The notes under the pieces: generated by a model
Databases searched by the model: none
Told to the model about the DNA's origin: nothing
What the model saw: the letters and a program-made list of their open reading frames with translations, nothing else
Translations under genes and position numbers: made by a program
Assembly (NCBI RefSeq): GCF_000284035.1
Contig: NC_016887.1
Location: 4,898,001 to 4,962,000 of the forward strand
Reading direction: 5' to 3'
DNA: 64,000 nucleotides
Source of the DNA: Nocardia cyriacigeorgica GUH-2
GTDB taxonomy: Bacteria; Actinomycetota; Actinomycetes; Mycobacteriales; Mycobacteriaceae
Shown here: positions 33,105 to 41,639 of the stretch, one piece after another
Position numbering within the stretch: the stretch's first letter is position 1
How the letters are laid out: the number at the start of each line of letters is the position of its first letter

Positions 33105-34634
33105 GTGACCACCGAATCGACGAACACCGGATCGGCCGACACCTCGGATTCGGCGGCCAACAGGGGGAACCTGCGGCCGCCGGACGCGCCCGTGCTCGGG
33201 CCGCGCCCGGTCTACCGCCCGCATGTGGATACCCACACCGCTCGCGCCTTCCGCCGCCCCTCCGGCCAGGCCGGATCCTTCGCACCCCGCACTGACGCGG
33301 CCGCTGCCGCCCAGGGCGCCGATCAGGTGCAGAACCGGCCGCCGGACGCCGTGCTGGCCGAGGCCTTCGGCCGCCCGGAAGGCTCCACCGAACTCCTGCA
33401 GCGCGATCCCGACGCGGCCACCGGCGACACCCAGGGCGCCGGCCCCGCCGATCCGTGGCGCGATCCGGAATCCGGCGCCCGCCTCGGCGCGCCCGCGCTG
33501 CCCACGCCCGCACCGCAGACCGCTGGCGCCGCCACCAAGCTGTCGGCGCGCGAGGTGCTGTTCGGCTCCCGGGTCGCCCCGCGCGCGCTGGCCCTGCTGG
33601 CCGCCATCGCCTTGGCCATCGGCCTGGTCGGTGGCCTGGTCGGCCGGTTGACCGCCGAGACCGCCTCCACCCTGACCTCCCGCAAGGTCGCTCTCGAGCA
33701 GACCGGCGATTCGGAGCAGCCGCACGGCCAGATCGCTCAGGTCGCCGATGCGGTGCTGCCCTCGGTGGTCTCGATTCGCACCACCGTCGGCGACAACGGC
33801 GCCACCGGTTCGGGCGTGGTCATCGACGGCAACGGCTACATCGCCACCAACAACCACGTCATCTCGATGGCCGCCCAGGACGGCTCGGGCAATGCCAAGA
33901 TCCAGGTGATGTTCTCCGATGGCACCCGGGTGCCGGCCAATATCGTCGGCCGGGACACCAAGACCGACCTCGCGGTGCTCAAGGTCGATGTGAAAAATCT
34001 CACAGTCGCGCAACTCGGCAAGTCCGAGGACGTGCGCGTCGGCGACGCCGTGCTGGCCATCGGTTCCCCACTGGGACTGAGCAAAACGGTCACCTCCGGC
34101 ATCGTCAGCGCGCTGCACCGTCCGGTGAAGCTGGAGGGCGAGGGCAGCGACACCAAGGCCGTCATCGACGCCGTGCAGACCGACGCCTCGATCAACCCGG
34201 GTAACTCCGGTGGCGCCCTGGTGGACATGGAAGGCCGGGTCATCGGGATCAACACCGCCATCCGCAGCGAGACCGGCGGTTCGGTCGGTCTCGGCTTCGC
34301 CATCCCGGTGGATGTGGTCACCGACGTCGCGCAGACGCTGATCCGCGACGGCGTCAAGCACCATCCGGTGATCGGTCTGAGCGCGCGCACCAAGGCCGTC
34401 GCCAACGAGGCCATGAGCGGCGCCGAGGTGGCCGATGTGGTGCCCGGCGGGCCCGCCGCACGGGCCGGCATCGTGGAGGGCGACGTCATCGTCAAGGTCG
34501 GCGATCGCGAGGTCACCGGGCCGGACGAGCTGGTCGTGGCGGTGCAGCAGAACAAGATCGGCGAGACGGTGACGGTGCGGTTGATCCGGGAGGGCCGGCA
34601 GGTGGACGTTCCGGTCACCCTGGAATCCGACTGA
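33105..34634 (+). CDS. htrA: HtrA/DegP-type membrane-anchored serine protease
   Basis: This 509-aa protein starts with a disordered cytoplasmic region of about 150 residues rich in Pro/Ala. One membrane helix (about 163-183) leads to an extracytoplasmic trypsin-like domain with catalytic His251 (TNNHV), Asp288 (KTDLAVL) and Ser368 (GNSGG). One C-terminal PDZ domain follows (GAEVADVVPGGPAARAG). It degrades or refolds damaged envelope proteins. Its place in the sigE operon ties it to the SigE response. The GTG start is only 10 bp after rseA. Confidence 0.93.
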   Translation: MTTESTNTGSADTSDSAANRGNLRPPDAPVLGPRPVYRPHVDTHTARAFRRPSGQAGSFAPRTDAAAAAQGADQVQNRPPDAVLAEAFGRPEGSTELLQRDPDAATGDTQGAGPADPWRDPESGARLGAPALPTPAPQTAGAATKLSAREVLFGSRVAPRALALLAAIALAIGLVGGLVGRLTAETASTLTSRKVALEQTGDSEQPHGQIAQVADAVLPSVVSIRTTVGDNGATGSGVVIDGNGYIATNNHVISMAAQDGSGNAKIQVMFSDGTRVPANIVGRDTKTDLAVLKVDVKNLTVAQLGKSEDVRVGDAVLAIGSPLGLSKTVTSGIVSALHRPVKLEGEGSDTKAVIDAVQTDASINPGNSGGALVDMEGRVIGINTAIRSETGGSVGLGFAIPVDVVTDVAQTLIRDGVKHHPVIGLSARTKAVANEAMSGAEVADVVPGGPAARAGIVEGDVIVKVGDREVTGPDELVVAVQQNKIGETVTVRLIREGRQVDVPVTLESD

Positions 34635-34667
34635 CCCGGCGGCCCCGGCGCGCGGTAGCCTGGTCTG

Positions 34668-35084
34668 GTGTTCAGCAGCATCGGGTGGAGCGAGATGGTG
34701 ATCCTGCTCGTGGCCGCCCTCGTCATCCTCGGCCCGGAACGCCTGCCCGGTGCCGTGCGCTGGACCACGCGCAGTCTGCGGCAGGTGCGCGATTACGCCA
34801 GTGGCGCGACCGCGCAGTTGAAGCAGGAGCTCGGCCCCGAATTCGAGGACCTGCGTAAGCCGCTCGCCGATCTGAACGAGCTGCGCGGCATGACCCCGAA
34901 ATCGATGGTGACCAAACACCTTCTCAACGGCGACGATTCGCTGTTCACCGATATCGGCAAGGCCATGCCGGACAAGCAGGATCTGTACGGCACCAATAGC
35001 GGTATGCCGGGTTACCCAGCGCCGAAGCTGGAGAAACCGTTGGAGCGCAACGAACGTCCGCCGATCGACTCGGACGCCACCTGA
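34668..35084 (+). CDS. tatB: Sec-independent translocase protein TatB
   Basis: This 138-aa protein has a short N-terminal membrane helix and hinge in MVILLVAALVILGPERLPGA. An amphipathic helix (AVRWTTRSLRQVRDYASGA) and a charged soluble tail follow, the TatB rather than TatA length. It receives twin-arginine substrates with TatC, which is not in this window. It follows htrA after 33 bp, as Rv1224 follows Rv1223. Confidence 0.92.
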   Translation: MFSSIGWSEMVILLVAALVILGPERLPGAVRWTTRSLRQVRDYASGATAQLKQELGPEFEDLRKPLADLNELRGMTPKSMVTKHLLNGDDSLFTDIGKAMPDKQDLYGTNSGMPGYPAPKLEKPLERNERPPIDSDAT

Positions 35085-35136
35085 TCTGTCAAGCGAACTA
35101 GACACCCGTCCGGCTTACGCTGTCTACACTTCGCAC

Positions 35137-35997
35137 ATGTCGGCCGATGACGTGGCGCGGGTGTTCGCGATCGAGGACAAGGTCGAGCGCCTCAAGGCAG
35201 CCACTGACGGTGTCGCGGCGGCGCAGCAGACCATCAACGAACTCACGCGGATTCGTCGCGCGGTGATCCGTGAGTTACATGCCGAGGGCTGGACGTTCGC
35301 CAGAATCGGTGCGGCAGCCGGGCTTTCCCGGGCCCGCATCCATCAGGTGAGCACCCAGGGCCCGGCGCCGGAGGGCTTGTTCTTCGGGCACGGCGCGCTG
35401 ACCGTGCTCACGCCCCGGGTGCGGACCGGACGGCTGATCGGTGCGCCCGACCCGGCCGCCGCCACTCGCCTGGCCGAGCTGCTGCGTCAGCTGGGCTTCG
35501 CGGTCACCGTCGAACAGTTCCCGCCCGGACATCCCATCGACCTGAACCGCGACGGGCTGATCGTGCTCGGCGGGCCCGAACTCTCCCCCAGCCTGCGCCA
35601 GCTCATCGCCGCCGACCCCCGGCTGCGCCGCTCGGTGGCCCGCGCCGGTGACGGCCGTCGCGGCATCGAGGACCGCGCCGCCCGCCGGGTGTACCGCCCC
35701 TCCGGCCCCGACCCGCACGACATCGCCTACCTCGCCCGCCTGCCGCGCCCCGACGGCCAGGGTTCGATCCTGGTGATCGACGGCCTGCACCCACCCGGCT
35801 CGCTCGGTGCGGTCCGCCTGCTCGCCACCCGCCTGGCCGGGCTGCACGAACGCGCCGGCACCCGCCGGTTCTCGGTACTGATCGCCGTGCGCTTCGACCG
35901 CGCCACCGGTGAGCCGCTGGAGGCCGAACTGCTGACGCCGGTCTATCGCCACGAGCCGGCCGAAGTGCGGCCGACGGCACTGCGCACCCGCCGCTGA
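35137..35997 (+). CDS. orphan HTH protein with a C-terminal domain of unknown function
   Basis: This 286-aa protein has an N-terminal sigma-70 region-4-like or MarR-small HTH: helices at residues 10-45, then GWTFARIGAAAGLSRARIHQV. The C-terminal ~200 residues are a mixed alpha/beta domain with conserved-looking blocks LIVLGGPELSPSL, DPHDIAYLARLPRPDG, VIDGLHPPGSLGAVRLL and FSVLIAVRF. I have seen similar blocks in unannotated actinobacterial regulators but know no function. The IDGLHPPGSLGA segment may bind a small molecule. It starts 52 bp after tatB, possibly with its own promoter. Confidence 0.7.
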   Translation: MSADDVARVFAIEDKVERLKAATDGVAAAQQTINELTRIRRAVIRELHAEGWTFARIGAAAGLSRARIHQVSTQGPAPEGLFFGHGALTVLTPRVRTGRLIGAPDPAAATRLAELLRQLGFAVTVEQFPPGHPIDLNRDGLIVLGGPELSPSLRQLIAADPRLRRSVARAGDGRRGIEDRAARRVYRPSGPDPHDIAYLARLPRPDGQGSILVIDGLHPPGSLGAVRLLATRLAGLHERAGTRRFSVLIAVRFDRATGEPLEAELLTPVYRHEPAEVRPTALRTRR

Positions 35998-36336
35998 GCC
36001 GCCAGCGCCACCGTCGGCGGCGCTCACTCCCCGGCCGCGATCCAGCCACACGACACGTCCTGCGGCCCCGCCACTGACGCCCGCCGCACCGGGGCGCCGT
36101 AACCACTCCTGAACCCCAGCACGGTCCGTCGGCAGCGCGGCGTGCGGCCGCTGAACCGGCCCGTCCCGATGATCGGCCGCACCCGAGATGTTCCTCCCAC
36201 GACACCTCCATGCGAGCGCTCACCCTCGGGCTTCGACCTCACCACTCCATGCTTAGATAGCCAGGAAATAACCATTTCGATCCACCGGCGATATTCGGCC
36301 CCGGTTTTCCGGCAATCACATGACGCGGAGGCACAG
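35998..36336. other. 339-bp intergenic region before the acidic membrane protein
   Basis: No gene is supported. A minus-strand frame ending at 36024 could encode about 83 residues but lacks a ribosome site and any family feature. Bases 36235-36320 are clearly AT-richer than the surroundings and probably hold the promoter of the gene at 36337. Confidence 0.4.
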
Positions 36337-36981
36337 GTGAATGTGATGACGACCATTGCGGTGGCGCTGATCGCAATCGGATTGCTGGTGACCGTCGCCA
36401 TCTTCATCCGCAAGCCCGCCGAGCACCGCCGCGCCCACGTCACCGTGGCGGAGTTGCAGGCCCGGCTCGCCGACGAATCCGGGCCCGAACACGCGCGCGC
36501 CGATGAGGAGGAGGCGGCCGAGGAGACCGGCGCCGCGGCAGCTGATTTCGAGCCGGAAGCGCCCGAGGAGCGCGGTCCGATAGCGCCGGAAGAGTTCGGA
36601 CCGGGTCGCGCGGACGAGCAGGCGCCGGGCGAGGCAGCCGAGTCGGCACCGAGCGACGCCGACGAGCCGACACCCGCCCACTTCGGCCGACACGCACGGC
36701 CCGGGATCCATAAGCAGGCCACAGCCGACGCCGGCCAGCAGGCCCCGGGCGGTGCGGCCCGGTCAGCAGGGAGCGACGCCGACGAGTCAGCACCGGCCGA
36801 CTACAGCCGGTCGGCGAAAGCCCCCGCCGGCCAGGAGCGATCCGACGCGGGCGTGCGGACGCCCAGCGCTGCGGCACCCGACCAGGAACCGGTCTCGGAC
36901 CAGCCTGCGCCGGAATCGTCTACCGGCCCGTCGCCGTCGCGATCCACGGAAGACGACACCCACAAGCCCGACGCGGGCTGA
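36337..36981 (+). CDS. single-span acidic low-complexity protein, unknown
   Basis: The 214-aa product has one N-terminal membrane helix (about residues 5-22) and RKPAEHRRAH on its inner side. About 180 residues rich in Ala, Glu, Asp, Pro and Ser follow, very acidic. The tail contains an internal near-repeat of about 30 residues with shared core QAPG-AA-SA-SDADES/P (codons from 36613 and 36733). GGAGG lies 5 nt before GTG 36337. No known domain is seen; a scaffold or wall-facing spacer is possible. Confidence that it is a gene is moderate. Confidence 0.55.
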   Translation: MNVMTTIAVALIAIGLLVTVAIFIRKPAEHRRAHVTVAELQARLADESGPEHARADEEEAAEETGAAAADFEPEAPEERGPIAPEEFGPGRADEQAPGEAAESAPSDADEPTPAHFGRHARPGIHKQATADAGQQAPGGAARSAGSDADESAPADYSRSAKAPAGQERSDAGVRTPSAAAPDQEPVSDQPAPESSTGPSPSRSTEDDTHKPDAG

Positions 36982-37002
36982 GCGTCCTCCGGTAGCGACC
37001 GC

Positions 37003-37941
37003 TCAGGCCGCGACGCTCTCCGGCCGCACCGTGTTCATCGGCGGTCGATCGGTCAGGCACACCTCGGTGCTGTGCGCGGTGAACTCGTCGCCGATCAGCG
37101 GGAACTGGGTCAGCGCCGCGCCGGAATCGCGGACGCCGCTGCGGCCGAGGACGGTGCCGAGGATCTGTCTGCTCATCACGCCGAGGTCGGCCAGCGGGCG
37201 GTTGCGGTGGGTGCGCACGCCCAGGTTGACCTGGCCGATGGCATCGAGGCCGAGCCGGTCGTAGGTGTCGAGCAGCAGGCCGATCTCCACGCCGTAGCCG
37301 GGGGCGAAGGGCACCGAGGTGAGCAGTTCCCTGGTGCCCGCGTATTCGCCGCCGAGCGGTTGCAGCACCTCCGACAGGTCCGGGCGCAGCGCCGCCAGCA
37401 GCGGGCGGGCCACCAGTTCGGTGACGCGGCCGCCGCCGTGCGCTTCGACCGCGCCACCTTGCCGCAGCGGTCTGCGGTAGTACGCCTTGACCAGGTGCAG
37501 CCCGTCCATGGTCAGCAGCGGGCCGAGCAGTTTCGGCACGAAGGCCGGATCGGGGTCGATCAGGTCCGAATCGACGAAGGCCACCAGGTCGCCGCTGGTC
37601 ACCGCCAGCGAACGCCACAGCACCTCGCCTTTACCCGGCACCGGATCGAGTTCAGGGACGGCTTGTTCCCGGCTGACCACCCGGGCCCCGGCCGCGCGGG
37701 CCCGTTCGGCGGTGGCGTCGGTGGATCCGGAATCGAGCACCACCAGTTCGTCGACCAGCGTGCCCAGCAGCGGCCGGATGCTGGCCACCACCGCGGCGAC
37801 GGTGTCCTGCTCGTTCAGCGCAGGCAGCACCACCGAGACGGTGCGGCCGGCCTTGGCGGCGACGAGTTCGTCCACCGGCCAGTCCGGGGTATCCCAGGTA
37901 TTCGTCATCGCCCAGCTGGGCTCACGGTGTTGGATGTTCAT
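37003..37941 (-). CDS. gpgS: glucosyl-3-phosphoglycerate synthase
   Basis: This 312-aa GT81/GT-A enzyme transfers glucose from UDP-glucose to 3-phosphoglycerate, the first step of methylglucose lipopolysaccharide synthesis in mycolata. Sequence marks are SVVLPALNEQDTVAAVV, the DxD-type metal motif VAFVDSDLID, LDGLHLVKAYYRRPL-like donor site (here MDGLHLVKAYYRRP) and GYGVEIGLLLDTYDRLGLDAIGQV. The ATG at 37941 overlaps the folP2 stop by 4 bp and has GAGG upstream. Rv1208 is the M. tuberculosis homologue. Confidence 0.93.
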   Translation of the reverse strand: MNIQHREPSWAMTNTWDTPDWPVDELVAAKAGRTVSVVLPALNEQDTVAAVVASIRPLLGTLVDELVVLDSGSTDATAERARAAGARVVSREQAVPELDPVPGKGEVLWRSLAVTSGDLVAFVDSDLIDPDPAFVPKLLGPLLTMDGLHLVKAYYRRPLRQGGAVEAHGGGRVTELVARPLLAALRPDLSEVLQPLGGEYAGTRELLTSVPFAPGYGVEIGLLLDTYDRLGLDAIGQVNLGVRTHRNRPLADLGVMSRQILGTVLGRSGVRDSGAALTQFPLIGDEFTAHSTEVCLTDRPPMNTVRPESVAA

Positions 37942-38819
37942 ACCAGACCTCGCAGGGTTCGTGCGGGGGGCCGGATACCCTGTATCGCGGCAATCATGTC
38001 CACTACGCGCCGGGTCGCGGCGACTTCGTGGACGCGGAAGACTCGAGCGCCTGCCGCCGCCGACCATGCCGTTGCTGCCAATGTGCCCTCCAGCCGCTCG
38101 GTGAGATCGACACCAAGAGTCTCTCCGATGAAATCCTTGTTGGAGAGCGCCATCAAGACCGGCCATCCGGTATTTACAAGATCGTCGGCTGCACGCAACA
38201 GTTCGAGCCCGTGGTAGGTGTTCTTGCCGAAATCGTGCGTCGGGTCGATCAGGATCGAATCGCGGCGCACGCCGGCGGCCAGCGCCGCTTCCGCGGCCCG
38301 CACCACCGTCGCGGTGACCTCGGCGACCACATCGGTGTAGCGCACCCGATGCGGCCGGGTGCGTGGCACGGCGCCGCCGGTGTGGCTGCACACGATGCCC
38401 GCGCCCAGTTCGGCGGCGACCGCGACCAGATCCGGATCGGCGCCCGCCCAGGTGTCGTTGATCAGGTCGGCGCCCTCCCCGATCGCCTTGCGCCCCACCT
38501 CGGCGCGCCAGGTGTCGACGCTGATCAGCAGGTCGGGGTAGGCGGCGCGGATGGCGGCGACGAACGGGACCACCCGGCGGGTCTCCTCGGCGGCGTCGAC
38601 CACCTCACCGGGCCCGGCCTTCACCCCACCGATGTCGACCAGGTCGGCGCCCTCGTCCACGGCACGGGCGACGGCGTCCATGGCGGCGGCATCGGTGAAG
38701 GTGGCGCCCCGGTCGTAGAACGAATCCGGGGTGCGGTTCACAATCGCCATGACCAGCGCCCGATCCGTCGCCACCGGGCGTCCGCACAGGGTCGGCGACG
38801 GCGCGTCGGGGCGGAACAT
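37938..38819 (-). CDS. folP2: dihydropteroate synthase homologue FolP2
   Basis: This 293-aa TIM-barrel protein of the DHPS family has VMAIVNRTPDSFYDRGATF, VDIGGVKAGPGE, LINDTWAG and DPTHDFGKNTYHGLELLR. In the second paralogue of mycobacteria (Rv1207) dihydropteroate synthase activity has not been supported. Features of that group visible here are the VDIGG-V-KAGPG loop, NDTWAG, and linkage to gpgS by an ATGA overlap. A role in or near glucosylglycerate metabolism is suggested by context. fadD6 should lie next to it by synteny, but an insertion intervenes. Confidence 0.9.
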   Translation of the reverse strand: MFRPDAPSPTLCGRPVATDRALVMAIVNRTPDSFYDRGATFTDAAAMDAVARAVDEGADLVDIGGVKAGPGEVVDAAEETRRVVPFVAAIRAAYPDLLISVDTWRAEVGRKAIGEGADLINDTWAGADPDLVAVAAELGAGIVCSHTGGAVPRTRPHRVRYTDVVAEVTATVVRAAEAALAAGVRRDSILIDPTHDFGKNTYHGLELLRAADDLVNTGWPVLMALSNKDFIGETLGVDLTERLEGTLAATAWSAAAGARVFRVHEVAATRRVVDMIAAIQGIRPPARTLRGLV

Positions 38820-38871
38820 GGGTCCGACTGTACCGACTCGTGTAATAACCGGTGCGGGCCGCAGACCCCCG

Positions 38872-39045
38872 TCAGCCCCGCGGCGCGCGCCCGACCGCCA
38901 CATCGGCGGCGTAGTCCGCGTAGGCCGGGACATAGCCGTCGGCGCGGCCGGCGAGAACGAACAGCGCGGAGTCATCGTCGGGCGAATACCCGTGATTGCC
39001 CAGTTCTACCTTGCCGCTTGTGAACGTGGAGGTGGACTCGAGCTC
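38872..39045 (-). pseudogene. orphan C-terminal remnant of a fadD6-like gene
   Basis: Read on the minus strand these 58 codons (57 residues and stop) start ELESTSTF and end GRAPRG. They align without gaps to the last 57 residues of FadD6 (41810-43573), 36 identical. There is no start codon or upstream catalytic part; similarity stops at about 39048. In M. tuberculosis fadD6 abuts folP2. This fragment keeps that position, while intact fadD6 now lies 2.8 kb away behind an inserted cassette. It marks the insertion junction. Confidence 0.85.
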
Positions 39046-39058
39046 AGCGTCACCGTCG

Positions 39059-39457
39059 TCACCTCGGAGTAGCCGTCCGCGCCCGGACAGACATCACCAG
39101 TGCCACCGCCTCCAGCCACCGCGCGAACAGGTCGTCGCGAGCGACATCGATTCCGGGTTCCGCGCGTGCGGCCGACATCCACCCGCGGACGAGCTCGGTT
39201 CGCTCCGCACCGATCAGCGGTTCGGGCAGTTCGAGAGCGGCGTCCAGGCCGAGCGAGCGGACACAGCTTGCCAGGAACTGCAGTGGGTACGACCCCGTCG
39301 CGAGCTCTTCGGCCGACAATGCCGCGGCAACCACGGCGTCACCGAACAGTGCCACTCGCGCCGGCCCCTGTTCCGGTATGCCCGCGGTGATCGCCGCAGC
39401 GATATCGACACGGCGTAATGCGCTGTCGCGCTGGGTGGTCGGGTCCGCGGCCGTCAT
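39059..39457 (-). CDS. small helical protein, candidate immunity partner
   Basis: The 132-aa protein is predicted all-helical and mildly acidic, with no signal peptide or membrane span. Its ATG overlaps the stop of the 524-aa peptidase-like gene by 4 bp. A small cytosolic protein encoded directly after a polymorphic toxin is the usual position of an immunity protein, which is the basis for the call; no family is recognised. It ends about 13 bp from the fadD6-like remnant, at the edge of the inserted segment. A chaperone role is the main alternative. Confidence 0.6.
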   Translation of the reverse strand: MTAADPTTQRDSALRRVDIAAAITAGIPEQGPARVALFGDAVVAAALSAEELATGSYPLQFLASCVRSLGLDAALELPEPLIGAERTELVRGWMSAARAEPGIDVARDDLFARWLEAVALVMSVRARTATPR

Positions 39458-41028
39458 TGCGGTAGCGCGACTGCCGTGGGATCGTCATGCCCGCGGTTCG
39501 GATCCGCGCCCGTCACCCGGCCCATCTCACCGTCGATGAATTGCTGCTTCGTCACCCATCTGGTGTAGCCCCACGGGTTGTAGACCTCCAGTTTGTCGCC
39601 CTGCGCGGCAAGAATGATCACTTCGTGGTGGCCCCGGTCGCCATTGTCGTTCTTGGTGACCGTGATGGGCACCGGCTTACCCTCGTTCACCGCGGATTCG
39701 ATTCTGGACAGATACTCCCGCCGCTCAGCGGGTGTATCGACGTCGTTGTGATTGCGGTATGCGCCGCCGGCAGTGGGTCCGAGCTCCTTGGTGAACAGTT
39801 CCGAGCCGTTCTTGCCACCGGGATACTGGGCGTCGGTGGTGTTGTAAACACTGACCAGCCGATCACGGAATGCGCCGCGACTGTCGTCGCCTGCCTTGGC
39901 GCCGTCAACCGCGGCGGGGCCCTCGCCGGTGGTCAAGCCGAGCATGAAGACCGGATCGTTGGCGGCCCTTGCGACCAGCGTCGACGCGGAAACACAATTG
40001 TTCTTGTTCTGCCCGTAGATTCGCCCGACATCGAATCCGCCATCAGCGTCCCGTATGAGGTGCAAACCTCGATAGGTCAACACATGTTCACCGCCCTTGC
40101 CGGTTCGGGTATTCCGGCTGTTGATGTGCGGGTCCAAATGGTCGGACAGCCACGTCAGATCTTTGCCATGCGGGTGAATCACTCCGCGAAAAGCCCGGAC
40201 ATCGGCAAACGAATACCCCGCCGCCAATGCGTTCCACAAATAGGCGGCTTCCTGGGGAGTGTGCGCGTCGGCGAGCATCTTGTCGAACGCCGCACGCTCT
40301 GCCGCCGACAACTTGCCCAGCAGCTGTGACCCCCGCTCCAACGCGTTCGGGGTGAGCAGGCCGGCCAGCGGATCGGCCGTGAAATTGCGGTCGCCGGCGT
40401 AGGCGAGCACGACCGAGGACGCGGGACTGATGCCGGGCGAATCGACCCGGCTCGCCCGTGCCAGTGCGGTGTATTCCTTCAGCGCGCTCACTGCGTCCTC
40501 GGCGGCACCGTCGCGCAGCCGCGCGGCCTTGAGCCGTTGATGGCAGCCGTCGGCCGCCATCTGCAGTGCGCGCGCTTCGGCGCCGGCCCCATCCTCCCGG
40601 ATGGCCTTCGCTGCCTGACGCAGTAGTGAGACGCCACGCGCATCGGTCCGCTGCACCTGGGTCAGCTTCTCGCCGAACTCGGTCAGCGCGGCACCGGCAC
40701 CACCGAAAGCCGTCATCGCGGCCGATGATTGCGCGGCAAGTGCCTGGACGACCTGACCGGCTGTCTCGGCCGCGTCACCGCGCCACGCCGACGGCAGTGA
40801 CCGGATGGCTACTCGTGACAAGTCGAAGGCAGCGTCACCGAACGTTTCCCCAGTCTTCGTATATCCCTCTGCCCGCGACGAGATCTTCGTCGGCGAGCCC
40901 TCGGGCCCGGGTGGCCGCAGCGCTACCTCGATCGCCTCCGGCAGCTTCTCGCGCAGCAATGCCCGATAGTGCGGACTGAGCAGGTCGATCGCGGCCAAGG
41001 CTTCGCGCAGGGCCTCTGTCGTGCTCAT
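39454..41028 (-). CDS. WXG-like protein with C-terminal papain-like cysteine peptidase domain (candidate T7SS effector)
   Basis: The 524-aa protein has three parts. Residues 1-170 form a helical region with Trp82-x-Gly84 (SAWRGDAAETA), like WXG100/LXG secretion domains. Residues 170-300 are a helical linker with ADAHTPQEAAYLWNAL. In the C-terminal domain Gln340 and Cys345 (YGQNKNNC), His467/468 (GHHEVIIL) and Asn484 (VYNPWGYTRW) are spaced as the oxyanion Gln, nucleophile, base and orienting Asn of papain/calpain-fold peptidases. There is no Sec signal. It is coupled by ATGA to genes on both sides. Secretion, activity and target are inferred. ATG 41028 is used; the frame extends further upstream without support. 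Confidence 0.7.
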   Translation of the reverse strand: MSTTEALREALAAIDLLSPHYRALLREKLPEAIEVALRPPGPEGSPTKISSRAEGYTKTGETFGDAAFDLSRVAIRSLPSAWRGDAAETAGQVVQALAAQSSAAMTAFGGAGAALTEFGEKLTQVQRTDARGVSLLRQAAKAIREDGAGAEARALQMAADGCHQRLKAARLRDGAAEDAVSALKEYTALARASRVDSPGISPASSVVLAYAGDRNFTADPLAGLLTPNALERGSQLLGKLSAAERAAFDKMLADAHTPQEAAYLWNALAAGYSFADVRAFRGVIHPHGKDLTWLSDHLDPHINSRNTRTGKGGEHVLTYRGLHLIRDADGGFDVGRIYGQNKNNCVSASTLVARAANDPVFMLGLTTGEGPAAVDGAKAGDDSRGAFRDRLVSVYNTTDAQYPGGKNGSELFTKELGPTAGGAYRNHNDVDTPAERREYLSRIESAVNEGKPVPITVTKNDNGDRGHHEVIILAAQGDKLEVYNPWGYTRWVTKQQFIDGEMGRVTGADPNRGHDDPTAVALPQ

Positions 41029-41639
41029 GGGTTTCCGCCGGGCGAATTCCACGGTGGCCTGAGCGCCGGCTGCGGTGGAAGCTGCCGCTCGACGTCTGGC
41101 GAATTCCGCGGTATCGGCACGTCCGGCACGGCCCGGCGCGTTTCGCGTGCACCGTCTCGGTCCGTATCGCGCTGCTTGTTCTCCGACTCCGGCAGCAATT
41201 TCGCCACTTGCGCGACCGCCGAGGACGTCACGCCGGTTTCGCGAGTCCAGGTCCGGTGAAATGCCGACCACGCGGATTCGACCGCCGAGTCACCGAAGAT
41301 CCCGGTGCGGCCGAAGGGCGACAGCATGCGCGCCAACAGCGCGTCGACGTGACCGTCCGTGAGACCACGCCGCACGTCCTCGAGGTTGTCGCGGACAGTT
41401 CCGACCGCCACCGCCGGAGCGATCAACCCTTCGTCGCCGACCCAGAGCCCGCGGTCACTGCCTCCTCGGCCGTTCGGGAGACCCGGTGCCGACGGGCCCG
41501 AACCCCCGGGCGTGCCGTCCGACCGCCCGCGGCCGCTCGCGCCACCGGACACTCCAGGGACGGCATCGCCGCCCGGCTCGCCGCGGCCAGAAACCCCCGG
41601 TCTGCCACCATCATCCGACCCGCCCGCGCCGATCGCCAT
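41025..41639 (-). CDS. Gly-rich protein with EspC/WXG-like helical domain
   Basis: In this 204-aa protein residues 1-65 are Gly/Ser/Pro-rich and disordered. Residues 70-150 form helices with FGDSAVESAWSAFHRTW, a pattern seen in type VII secretion target proteins of the EspC/DUF2580 group. The tail is Pro-rich. GGAGG 5 nt before ATG 41639 is a strong ribosome site, so this is the first gene of the cassette. The stop overlaps the start of the peptidase-like gene (ATGA). It is likely the co-secreted partner or targeting factor; the family call is tentative. Confidence 0.6.
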   Translation of the reverse strand: MAIGAGGSDDGGRPGVSGRGEPGGDAVPGVSGGASGRGRSDGTPGGSGPSAPGLPNGRGGSDRGLWVGDEGLIAPAVAVGTVRDNLEDVRRGLTDGHVDALLARMLSPFGRTGIFGDSAVESAWSAFHRTWTRETGVTSSAVAQVAKLLPESENKQRDTDRDGARETRRAVPDVPIPRNSPDVERQLPPQPALRPPWNSPGGNP

